From Rhizobium sp. Q54 (GTDB lineage: Bacteria > Pseudomonadota > Alphaproteobacteria > Rhizobiales > Beijerinckiaceae): a stretch of 6,847 bases of DNA. Below are positions 1 through 6,260 of this stretch, in pieces; position 1 is the first letter of the stretch; the number at the start of each line of letters is the position of its first letter. The position numbers were made by a program, and so were the translations under genes. The notes below the pieces were generated by a model. That model did no database searches, was not told where the DNA came from, and saw only the letters and a list, made by a program, of their open reading frames with translations. The stretch spans positions 1 to 6,847 of the forward strand of contig CAMDKB010000250.1 in the NCBI GenBank assembly GCA_945901195.1. Reading direction: 5' to 3'.

Positions 1-399
1 CCAAAGGCGTCACCACTCTCAAGTACGCAACAACCCATGGGCCATGTTTTTTTACGGGGTCACTCGCCACCAAAAAGTAGACGGCCGCTCCCTTCCTGCA
101 GCCAGGATAGCGCAACAGTTTCTATCCCCACAGGAGGCCTCGCGCCGCGATGGTTTTTTTGGAAGTCTCCGTCGCGCAATTTGCCGGGGCTTTTGGCGGG
201 CAACGCGCTCACCGCAGGCCAGTTCACCGCAAATGGCACAGGCGCGTTCTCCAACGCCACCGAGCGCTTTGTCTACAACACCGTAAACCACCAGCTGATC
301 TACGACGCGGATGGCAATGGCGGCGGAAGTTCTTCCGTACTCGTCGCCATCTTCGATGTGGGCACGCCGGTAAGAGCGGATTTCAAGGTGGTGGCGTGA
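1..399 (+). CDS. C-terminal end of an RTX-like calcium-binding protein, 5' incomplete and probably frameshifted
   Basis: The frame ending at TGA 397-399 is open to the left edge, but only the part from about base 193 looks like a real protein. It reads LAGNALTAGQFTANGTGAF, then FVYNTVNHQLIYDADGNGGG, then a short tail ending ADFKVVA. An 'iYn...g.LiYDaDGnG' block followed by a final beta strand is the usual end of hemolysin-type (RTX) calcium-binding proteins, which leave the cell by type I secretion using an uncleaved C-terminal signal. Before base 193 this frame is rich in Pro, Ser and Arg and does not look RTX-like. The family-like residues SVAQFAGA lie in another frame at 168-191, and removing one T from the run at 191-194 joins them to LAGNALTAGQF. 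The gene is therefore either a decayed copy or affected by sequencing error. The family call is fairly sure; the 5' half and true substrate are unknown. Confidence 0.6.
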   Translation, partial: PKASPLSSTQQPMGHVFLRGHSPPKSRRPLPSCSQDSATVSIPTGGLAPRWFFWKSPSRNLPGLLAGNALTAGQFTANGTGAFSNATERFVYNTVNHQLIYDADGNGGGSSSVLVAIFDVGTPVRADFKVVA

Positions 400-410
400 G
401 GCGATCTGCT

Positions 411-422
411 TGTGTGTTCACA
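411..422. promoter_or_regulatory. Candidate Crp/Fnr-type operator dyad TGTG-N4-CACA
   Basis: The bases TGTGTGTTCACA form an inverted repeat of TGTG and CACA with a 4-base spacer, about 190 bases upstream of the Crp-family start codon. The half-sites resemble the E. coli CRP core (TGTGA), but the spacing is the Fnr-like 4 bases between four-base arms, not the 8 expected for CRP. A poorer copy, TGTG-N4-CCAC, lies at 435-446. The regulator encoded next door has an altered recognition helix, so its true site is unknown. This is a pattern-based guess; the dyad could be chance. Confidence 0.2.
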
Positions 423-530
423 TTCTGCGCTGGATGTGCATGCCACCTGGCTTTAGGCACGGGAACTCACGCCTGATCTGAAAAGAGGAAGGGCGAGATC
501 GGACAGAGACCACCGCAAGACAACGCCAGT

Positions 531-559
531 GTGACGGACGCATAATTCTATCATATATC
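531..559 (+). promoter_or_regulatory. Possible sigma70-like promoter for the Crp-cyclase operon
   Basis: GTGACG (531-536, 4 of 6 to TTGACA) is followed by a 17-base spacer and TATATC (554-559, 4 of 6 to TATAAT), inside a short AT-rich patch in otherwise GC-rich DNA. TATCAT at 549-554 is a better -10 by itself but lacks a -35 at the right distance. A TGTGA half-site (530-534) overlaps the proposed -35, so a Crp-family protein bound there could compete with RNA polymerase; the partner half-site (CATAA, 541-545) is poor. The placement fits a promoter serving the gene at 610, but both hexamers are weak. Confidence 0.25.
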
Positions 560-560
560 T

Positions 561-577
561 GGGGAGCCGGGCGCCCC
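561..577 (+). other. GC-rich leader hairpin upstream of the Crp-family gene
   Basis: GGGGAGC and GCGCCCC can pair around a CGG loop: six G-C pairs plus one A-G mismatch. It lies directly after the proposed -10 element and 32 bases before the ATG at 610. No run of U follows, so it is not a normal intrinsic terminator. It could be a structured 5' leader or a double-stranded operator. The ATG itself lacks a visible Shine-Dalgarno sequence, which makes a structured leader worth noting. Confidence 0.3.
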
Positions 578-609
578 TGGCGTCTGTCCATTGAACCGAT
601 TGGCATCCC

Positions 610-1335
610 ATGCCCGCAGCAATTCCAGATGACATTTTAACTGGGACCTTGTCCAGATCCGCCTTCTTTCGAACAGCGAGCGCTGGCGCCATTGATACCA
701 TGGCCAAAGCGATGATTGAGCGGAACTGGCAAACCGGGGAATTGTTATTCTCCGCCGGTGACGCTTCCGATGGCTTCTATGTGGTTGCGGACGGCGCGAT
801 CCGGCTGGGATTAGCGACTTCGGAGGGCGGAGAACTCACTTTGCGCGACGTTGGCGCGGGTGAAATTTTCGGTGAAATCGGAGCGCTTGATGGCGGACCC
901 CGTTCTGCTTCCGCCCGGGTCGTTTCTTCCAGCGCGCGAACAGCGTTTCTCCCTCGTGCCCGTTTTGACGATATATTGTCGCAGAACCCAGCCTTTTTGC
1001 TCGATATCGCCCGCAAACTTTGCCAGCGATTGCGCGAGACCACCGATCAGTTGGAAGGTATAGCGTTATATTCTTTGCGCCGACGTCTTGCCCGCTTCAT
1101 CATGGCGCACGGACGTGCACACGGGCATGACCGCGACGGCGGAAAGCGATCTGTGTCTATTCCCTTGTCACAAAGCGCGCTTGCAACCGTGCTTGGCGCC
1201 AGCCGCCCCAAGATCAATGGCGCTTTGCAGGAGCTCGAACGCGCGGGCGTATTCGAACGCCGGGGAGCACTTTTCATATACGACGAAAACAGGCTTTCAT
1301 TCGAATCGGAGGGTGCAGATCATGCGCCCGGTTGA
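610..1335 (+). CDS. Crp/Fnr-family cAMP-type transcription regulator
   Basis: A cytoplasmic DNA-binding regulator of 241 residues, close to the usual 210-245. An N-terminal cyclic-nucleotide-binding beta roll covers about residues 15-125, with typical turns GELLFSAGDASDGFYVVADG (43-62) and GEIFGEIGALDGGPRSA (84-100). The phosphate-binding cassette keeps Gly88-Glu89 and Arg98-Ser99-Ala100, the pattern that binds cAMP or cGMP. No Fnr-type cysteine cluster is present. A dimerisation helix (about 126-168) is followed by a winged HTH (about 184-230) with recognition helix ASRPKINGALQEL (197-209). Relative to E. coli CRP, the Arg-Glu-Thr contact triplet reads Arg-Pro-Lys, so the DNA target is probably different. 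ATG 610 is the first possible start after an in-frame TGA at 592-594, though no clear ribosome site precedes it. The gene overlaps the adenylate cyclase downstream by 14 bases, which suggests that the cyclase makes its ligand. Binding of cAMP rather than another nucleotide is inferred. Confidence 0.93.
   Translation: MPAAIPDDILTGTLSRSAFFRTASAGAIDTMAKAMIERNWQTGELLFSAGDASDGFYVVADGAIRLGLATSEGGELTLRDVGAGEIFGEIGALDGGPRSASARVVSSSARTAFLPRARFDDILSQNPAFLLDIARKLCQRLRETTDQLEGIALYSLRRRLARFIMAHGRAHGHDRDGGKRSVSIPLSQSALATVLGASRPKINGALQELERAGVFERRGALFIYDENRLSFESEGADHAPG
1314..1319 (+). promoter_or_regulatory. Ribosome binding site setting the cyclase start
   Basis: A purine-rich GGAGGG-type Shine-Dalgarno sequence, within ATCGGAGGGTGCAGATC, sits about 8 bases before ATG 1322, inside the end of the Crp-family gene. 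It favours ATG 1322 over the upstream in-frame ATG at 1088, which would give 78 extra residues that are only an out-of-frame reading of the regulator. Confidence 0.6.
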
Positions 1336-3271
1336 AGGCCAACGCGAGGCGATTTTCACGGGTCTATTGTCGATAGCGCTGGTGCTCGCCCTTTTCATGG
1401 CTAACCCCGGAGGGCTGGCCTTTGCTGCGCGCGAAAGTTTGTTTGATCGTTACATGATCGCCTTTCCGCGCAGCGGGCCGGCAACGGATATCATCGCGAT
1501 CGATATAGATAGCGCCAGCCTTGAAAAGCTCGGCGCATGGCCATGGCAGCGTGCCCAAATCGCTGCATTGATCGAAAAAGTCGCACATGAGCGCCCTCGT
1601 GCCATCGCTATGGATATCCTGATGGAGGGGCAGGATCGCAACGGGTCGCGCAGCGTCATTTCCCGAATTGCAAATCAGGAGGGCAGGAGCGATCTTTTAG
1701 AAATCGCAAAGACTTTTCCAGATGACGATGCTGCATTTTCTGCCGCGATAGACAAGGGAATCCCGGTTGTTCTTGGCCTTGGCATTTCCGAACGACCATC
1801 GGCAGTCAAATATGCGCCCTTGGTGTTGGCGGCCAATCATGACAATCCCATTGATCTGGCCCCCGTCCGTATCGGCGGCCTTTTGGGGCCTCCCTTGCAA
1901 GCTGCAGATGCTGCTGCAGGCCTCGGCCTGCTCTCGCTTGATACTGATATAGACGGCAGGCTCCGCCACATTCCGTTATTGTTCGACGTTACAGAAAAAG
2001 GCGCGGGCGCGGTGTACTCCGGCTTTGCATTGGAAACTGTTAGAAGTGCAGAAGGCGCGAGTACTGTCGGCATCGACAGCAATGCTCGCCAGCTTGAAAT
2101 TGGCCGTTACAAGATCGCGACATCGCGCGACAGTCTTTTGCGGTTGTATCCTCGCAAGCCGGATTTTTGGCGCGCCCACATCGTACCTGCATGGAAGGCG
2201 CTGGAGGGCGCACTAACAAATATTGGTGAAAACACGATTGTATTGATAGGCAGCTCAGCACCTGAAGCGGGTGCATATTTGCCCGGAGCCGTTCAGGGCG
2301 CGATTTCAACATTGCAGGTTCAAACGCAATCCGTAGATCAAATACTCTCGGGAACCGCACCGCAACGCATACTTTATGCGCCCTGGAGCGAATACACTTT
2401 GGCTATCGTAGCAGGCATTGTCGCCACAACAGCCGCAATTTTCTTGTCGCCATTATTCGTTGCGCTCGCCGTGTCCGTCCTTGCCCTCGCCTGCGTAGGC
2501 CTCAGCGCAGCGGTCTTTCTTCACGCGACCATTCTGATCGACATATTGCCAGCGTTGGCTACAACTGCATTTGCAGCAGCCACCGCGAGCGCCTCTGTGC
2601 ATAACCGGGTCCGCGCCAATCGCACCCTTGTCGAAGCAAGATTCGCGCGGTATCTCGCGCCGGCTGTAGTTGAAATTCTGGCGCGCAATCCGCAACTGCT
2701 TCGTATTGAAGCCCAGCGGCGAGAAGTCACCGCCCTGTTTACTGATCTTGAGGGCTTTACATCTTTTGGCGAACGCACGCCGCCCGCCTTGCTGATTGCA
2801 ACTCTCAACGATTATTTTGAGATGATCGCAAAAATCGCGGTTGAACATGGTGGCATGGTTGACAAGATCGTCGGCGATGCCGTGCATGTATTTTTCAACA
2901 TGCCTCTGGATCAACCAGACCACGCGCAACGCGCGGTCCGTTGTGCGCGCGAAATCTACCAGGCCACAAGAGAATACCAGCAGCAGGATCGGCAGATTGA
3001 ATTAGGGTTTGGGCGAACACGTATCGGCGTCGACACCGGGTTTGCTACTGTCGGCGATGTCGGCGGCCGCGCAAAGCTCGATTACACCGCCCACGGTGAA
3101 GCCGTGAATCGAGCCGCCCGCCTGCAGTCGCTGGCCCGCGATGTGGAATCCGGTGTGTTGATTGGAGCAGGCACAGTCAACAGTATTGGTTCTGCGGAAG
3201 GCTTGCAAAGCGTCGGAAAAGCCACGTTGCGCGGGCTCTCGCAGGAACAGGATATTTATACATTCGCGTGA
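1322..3271 (+). CDS. Membrane CHASE2-domain class III adenylate cyclase
   Basis: A 649-residue inner-membrane receptor cyclase converting ATP to cAMP. TM1 is about residues 11-29. An extracytoplasmic CHASE2 sensor spans about 36-345, with the hallmark DIIAIDIDSASLEKLGAWPW (56-75) and AIAMDILMEG (94-103). Three closely spaced membrane helices follow (about 357-421), then the transducing linker FARYLAPAVVEIL (441-453) and the catalytic domain (about 468-645). All key residues are present: metal-binding Asp475 (ALFTDLEGFTSF) and Asp519 (KIVGDA), adenine-selecting Lys515 and Asp587 (LDYT), and transition-state Asn596 and Arg600 (VNRAARL). The Lys/Asp pair points to ATP rather than GTP. Like other homodimeric enzymes of this class it should form two active sites. 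The start overlaps the Crp-family gene by 14 bases and has a good ribosome site, so the two are translationally coupled. The signal sensed by CHASE2 cannot be told from sequence. Confidence 0.95.
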   Translation: MRPVEGQREAIFTGLLSIALVLALFMANPGGLAFAARESLFDRYMIAFPRSGPATDIIAIDIDSASLEKLGAWPWQRAQIAALIEKVAHERPRAIAMDILMEGQDRNGSRSVISRIANQEGRSDLLEIAKTFPDDDAAFSAAIDKGIPVVLGLGISERPSAVKYAPLVLAANHDNPIDLAPVRIGGLLGPPLQAADAAAGLGLLSLDTDIDGRLRHIPLLFDVTEKGAGAVYSGFALETVRSAEGASTVGIDSNARQLEIGRYKIATSRDSLLRLYPRKPDFWRAHIVPAWKALEGALTNIGENTIVLIGSSAPEAGAYLPGAVQGAISTLQVQTQSVDQILSGTAPQRILYAPWSEYTLAIVAGIVATTAAIFLSPLFVALAVSVLALACVGLSAAVFLHATILIDILPALATTAFAAATASASVHNRVRANRTLVEARFARYLAPAVVEILARNPQLLRIEAQRREVTALFTDLEGFTSFGERTPPALLIATLNDYFEMIAKIAVEHGGMVDKIVGDAVHVFFNMPLDQPDHAQRAVRCAREIYQATREYQQQDRQIELGFGRTRIGVDTGFATVGDVGGRAKLDYTAHGEAVNRAARLQSLARDVESGVLIGAGTVNSIGSAEGLQSVGKATLRGLSQEQDIYTFA

Positions 3272-3292
3272 TCTGAGCAGCACCGCATGAGA

Positions 3293-3309
3293 GGTGGAAC
3301 CCATCCACC
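3293..3309. terminator. Weak hairpin between convergent genes
   Basis: GGTGGA and TCCACC can form a 6-base-pair stem around ACCCA, in the 51-base gap between the cyclase stop and the end of the opposing glycosyltransferase gene. A short hairpin here could act in both directions, but neither side has a T run, so it would be a poor intrinsic terminator. The position is its main support. Confidence 0.3.
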
Positions 3310-3322
3310 ATTGCCTGCAACC

Positions 3323-4477
3323 TCAGTTCGCGACGTGTTCAAGGCTGGCTATTGCAGCTGAAGGGACGAAAGTCTGGCGCGGCTTACGCCGCCATACGAA
3401 GGCCGAGCTCATCGAATAATTGAACACCGAACCAACGATCACGCCGGCAGTGCCGGCCAGCCACCAGGATCCGTTCACGCCAAACAGCCAGCTGGCCATA
3501 CCCACGTTGGCAATGGAGCCGAGGCCGCAGAGCAGGAAATACTTCACAAGGCCAGTCATCGCCGCAACCCCACGCAATTTCATGTCGCGGTAGGTGAGCA
3601 TGTTGTTGATGAAAAAGTTCGAAGTCATCGCGATACAGGTCGCAATCGCTTGAGCTTCGGTGAAAGTGACCTCCCCGGTGCCGAATGAAAACCGCAGCGC
3701 TGCCAGATGCACAAAAACACCGAGGCCACCCACAAGGCCAAACAGAACAAAGCGCGCGGGCACCATGCCGCCAGTCGCCTTGTTGACGAGCAGGCTGCCA
3801 AAATCGAGCATCGCCCGCATGTCAAATTTGGATTCACCATCATTGCGCGAACGGAAGTGAAAGCCCACTTCCTGAACACGCAAGGGCGGCCACGACGAGG
3901 CCAGGATATCGAGCAAAATCTTGAAACCGGATGTCGAGAGTCGCGGCGCAATATTTTCAAAGGATTCACGCCGCATCGCAAAAAAGCCACTCATGGGATC
4001 GGTGACTTTTGTGCCAAGAAACGCTGTCGCCAGGCGGGTTGCAATCTGACTTGCGCGGACTCGTTGTTTTGAAAAGCCTGCATCTTCCGTCTCGGGTTTG
4101 ACGATCCGCGTACCGATGACCAGATCGGCTGTATCAGCCTCAAGATGCGTTAGCATTTCCGGAATGATGGCTTCATCGTGCTGCAAGTCGGCATCCACGA
4201 TAACGATGAAGTTTGCCGATGAACTCAAAACACCTTCGATACAAGCTCCCGCGAGGCCCCGGCGATCAATTCGCCGCAAACAGCGCACGCGGGAATCGCG
4301 TTCTGATAGCTTCTTCGCGTAGTGCCATGTGCCGTCTTCGCTGTCGTCATCGACAAAAATGACCTCCCAGGACGTTTCACCCATCGCCTTATCGATGCGG
4401 GACACGAAGGCGGCAACGTTTCGGCTTTCATTGAAAGTCGGCGCGACAATCGAGACACGAAGTGCGGAGGAGGCCAT
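3323..4477 (-). CDS. GT2 polyprenyl-phosphate sugar synthase fused to a GtrA membrane domain
   Basis: A 384-residue two-domain protein. Residues 6-225 form a GT-A glycosyltransferase family 2 domain of the dolichyl-phosphate mannose synthase type: PTFNE (13-17), VDDDSEDGT (42-50), RRGLAGA (72-78), the metal-binding VDADLQH (94-100), DPMSGFFAMRR (160-170) and RSRNDGESKF (209-218). Such enzymes move a sugar from a nucleotide donor to undecaprenyl or dolichyl phosphate on the cytoplasmic face. Residues 241-363 are a GtrA-like domain with about four membrane helices and the motif SNFFINNMLTYRD (286-298); GtrA proteins are thought to help move the lipid-linked sugar across the membrane. DPMS-GtrA fusions are a known arrangement. 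The start at 4477 directly precedes the first beta strand, with only a weak ribosome site. It lies 142 bases downstream of the GT-C-like gene on the same strand, a likely user of its product. The sugar (mannose, glucose, galactose or other) is not determined. Confidence 0.92.
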   Translation of the reverse strand: MASSALRVSIVAPTFNESRNVAAFVSRIDKAMGETSWEVIFVDDDSEDGTWHYAKKLSERDSRVRCLRRIDRRGLAGACIEGVLSSSANFIVIVDADLQHDEAIIPEMLTHLEADTADLVIGTRIVKPETEDAGFSKQRVRASQIATRLATAFLGTKVTDPMSGFFAMRRESFENIAPRLSTSGFKILLDILASSWPPLRVQEVGFHFRSRNDGESKFDMRAMLDFGSLLVNKATGGMVPARFVLFGLVGGLGVFVHLAALRFSFGTGEVTFTEAQAIATCIAMTSNFFINNMLTYRDMKLRGVAAMTGLVKYFLLCGLGSIANVGMASWLFGVNGSWWLAGTAGVIVGSVFNYSMSSAFVWRRKPRQTFVPSAAIASLEHVAN

Positions 4478-4619
4478 ACTGAAATTCCGTTTTGTCGATT
4501 GTGGTTACGTCTCGATACTGATGACGCGTATATCCCAAAATCTCATCTGAGGTTTGCTTAGCGTGCCGCAGAACATTGAAATTTCCGTTAAGCGTCCTGG
4601 ATGATTGAGTTATCGAACC

Positions 4620-6140
4620 TCAACGCTTTTGCAAGATAGTCACCCAATCGGAGACCGAAGCCACGCGATATTCTTTCAACAGATTGGATATTTTTAGGTC
4701 TTCTTCCGCCCAATTTTTCCAGTCGAACGCACGATTTCCTTCGATTAGTATTATGGTTGGTTTTCCATTAATGATATCTTCAGCAAGTATTTTCCTCTCC
4801 AGCGCAATATATCGATTGAGCATTTCACGCTGTGTGGCGTTCGGCGCAGTATCGTAGGCTATTTTATAGGCGCCGTAAGCCATCCAGAGGAAAGGCTGAC
4901 GCTGGACCCAAGTCCCATGGGTCAGCCGAGTTACTGGAAAACCCGTTTCAAGATCGCCGCTAATCATCAGAATGCGCGGCGAAGGATCGATCTTTTCGAT
5001 TTCATGGACTGTAGCCCGGATCTCAGCTGAATTTCTCGTATCGAAATAGATGTAACCAAGAAAAACGCAGAACACTGCCAAAGCAGAGAGGCACAGGCGC
5101 ACAATGGGCTTTTGCGACTCATAAGCTCCGCCGGCAAGACGCAGCATGAAAGTGATGGAGCCAAATGCGACTGCGGGATAGATATGATAGTAAAGTCCCT
5201 TGGCTTGAATCACGTAGATAAAGACGCCTCCGATGGAGGCGACCATAAAGACATCGGCAGAGCGAGACAAAACAGGCGCCGCTTTCTTAAGCGCAAATGA
5301 CAACACGCACAAAAGCAAACAAATCCATACGCCGGCATAGCACAAGAGATAGAAGATATTTTTTCTTACAGGCAGATAAACATCGACTACACGCGGCAAA
5401 ACGGTGCTCAAAAATTCGGGGAACACGAAAACGATTGCAGCGGCGTAGGTCAATAACACCAAGCCCGCCGCTATGTTTTCAACACAAAAGACTTCATGTG
5501 CAAAAGCTTTTAACGAACGAACGCGAAAAAATTCAAAGGCCAGCACCGCCAGGGGAATGAGAACAAGATGCGGTTTGGCGATGCCAGCGCAGCCGAAGCC
5601 TACACCTGCGGCAAGACGGAGGAGAACACTTGCCGGACGCTCGCGCGTAGCAGCGATAGCCAGCCACGGCATCAGACAAAGCGAACCGATGTGCTCACGC
5701 TGAGTAAACGCGTGCGATGGAAGGATCAGAAAAACGACTAGTAGCCCGGCCATGAATTTGAGCCGGGCATCTTTTTCAGCGATGGCCGGAGCAAATCGGC
5801 TAGCTGCAAGCCAAGCAACAGCCATTGCCAACGCGAAGACGAGGAGCTGGTTCATCAAATCCGGGCTGAGCCTGATGAGCCGTCCCAACATAACAGCTGG
5901 GACATAAATCAGTGTAGAGCCTGGCGGATTGACCTCAAAAAAATCAACAGAGGCGCGCCGTCCATCCAGCATCCATTCAGCGGTAGACAGGAGCCAGCCC
6001 ACGTCGCTGCTTTGCAACTGCCCCATTCTCACCCAGGCTGCCAGCGCGAGAACCCAGGCCAGCAACAACCAGGACAAGTTGAGGCCCAAAAACGCCAGTC
6101 CCTGCGACCGTGGCGCAGGAGTAGTGTCAGCGCTACTCAT
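4620..6140 (-). CDS. Multi-spanning GT-C-like membrane glycosyltransferase (GT39/ArnT-like)
   Basis: A 506-residue integral membrane protein with about 9-11 hydrophobic helices between residues 17 and 365 and a mostly soluble C-terminal part (about 370-506). After TM1 (about 17-38) comes a first outer loop with Asp46 (SSDVGW), then DFFEVNPPGSTLIY (66-79). An acidic residue in the first loop followed by a Pro-Pro motif is typical of GT-C enzymes such as PMT and ArnT, which use polyprenyl-phosphate sugars on the outer side of the membrane. FTQREHIGSLCLMPWLA (145-161) is a further distinctive block. A DPMS-GtrA gene follows downstream on the same strand and is a plausible donor supplier. ATG 6140 is preceded by GGAGCAGG-like purines. 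The 3' third of the gene is visibly richer in A and T than the rest. The acceptor could be a surface polysaccharide, lipid or protein. The membrane enzyme call is good; the exact family and reaction are inferred. Confidence 0.75.
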   Translation of the reverse strand: MSSADTTPAPRSQGLAFLGLNLSWLLLAWVLALAAWVRMGQLQSSDVGWLLSTAEWMLDGRRASVDFFEVNPPGSTLIYVPAVMLGRLIRLSPDLMNQLLVFALAMAVAWLAASRFAPAIAEKDARLKFMAGLLVVFLILPSHAFTQREHIGSLCLMPWLAIAATRERPASVLLRLAAGVGFGCAGIAKPHLVLIPLAVLAFEFFRVRSLKAFAHEVFCVENIAAGLVLLTYAAAIVFVFPEFLSTVLPRVVDVYLPVRKNIFYLLCYAGVWICLLLCVLSFALKKAAPVLSRSADVFMVASIGGVFIYVIQAKGLYYHIYPAVAFGSITFMLRLAGGAYESQKPIVRLCLSALAVFCVFLGYIYFDTRNSAEIRATVHEIEKIDPSPRILMISGDLETGFPVTRLTHGTWVQRQPFLWMAYGAYKIAYDTAPNATQREMLNRYIALERKILAEDIINGKPTIILIEGNRAFDWKNWAEEDLKISNLLKEYRVASVSDWVTILQKR

Positions 6141-6260
6141 CGGGACCTGCTCCAGAAGATGGATTGTGAGTCCCTAATTCTAGTAAACATTGCTTAAGTG
6201 AGTGTTACCCTCAGCTCAGCTCAGGGTCATTGGTTCTGGTGATAGTTGGCTCGGAAATAG
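6141..6260. other. Gap between rlmH and the GT-C-like gene, with an imperfect inverted repeat
   Basis: This 120-base spacer holds a small tandem repeat CTCAGCTCAGCTCAG inside an inverted repeat, ACCCT...AGGGT (6207-6227), which on the - strand lies just after rlmH and could be a weak stop signal. No T run follows. TAGAAT (6177-6182, - strand) is a 5-of-6 match to a -10 box, without a convincing -35. The GT-C-like gene may thus have its own promoter here, but the evidence is thin. Confidence 0.25.

Noticed and set aside
393..473. 8-base inverted repeat GGCGTGAG / CTCACGCC flanking the end of the RTX fragment
   Set aside because: The arms are 65 bases apart and short, with no T run; likely chance.
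1088..1321. In-frame upstream extension of the cyclase from ATG 1088
   Set aside because: The extra 78 residues lie wholly inside the Crp-family gene in another frame, look like no known domain, and a clear ribosome site precedes ATG 1322.
2453..2929. 158-residue open frame on the - strand inside the cyclase
   Set aside because: It is antisense to the well-conserved cyclase catalytic domain, is Cys/Arg rich, and has no recognisable motif; it is a shadow of the real gene.
3707..4072. 121-residue + strand open frame inside the DPMS-GtrA gene
   Set aside because: Opposite to a gene with strong family motifs; composition is rich in Lys, Arg and His with no domain features.
4478..4619. Possible small RNA or gene between the two glycosyltransferase genes
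   Set aside because: No open frame with a ribosome site, no strong hairpin and no terminator-like T run. Two similar bits (GAAATTCCGTT and GAAATTTCCGTTA) are too short to call a repeat.
6165..6169. TGTGA half-site upstream of the GT-C-like gene
   Set aside because: No matching TCACA or similar half at CRP or Fnr spacing; a five-base match is expected by chance.
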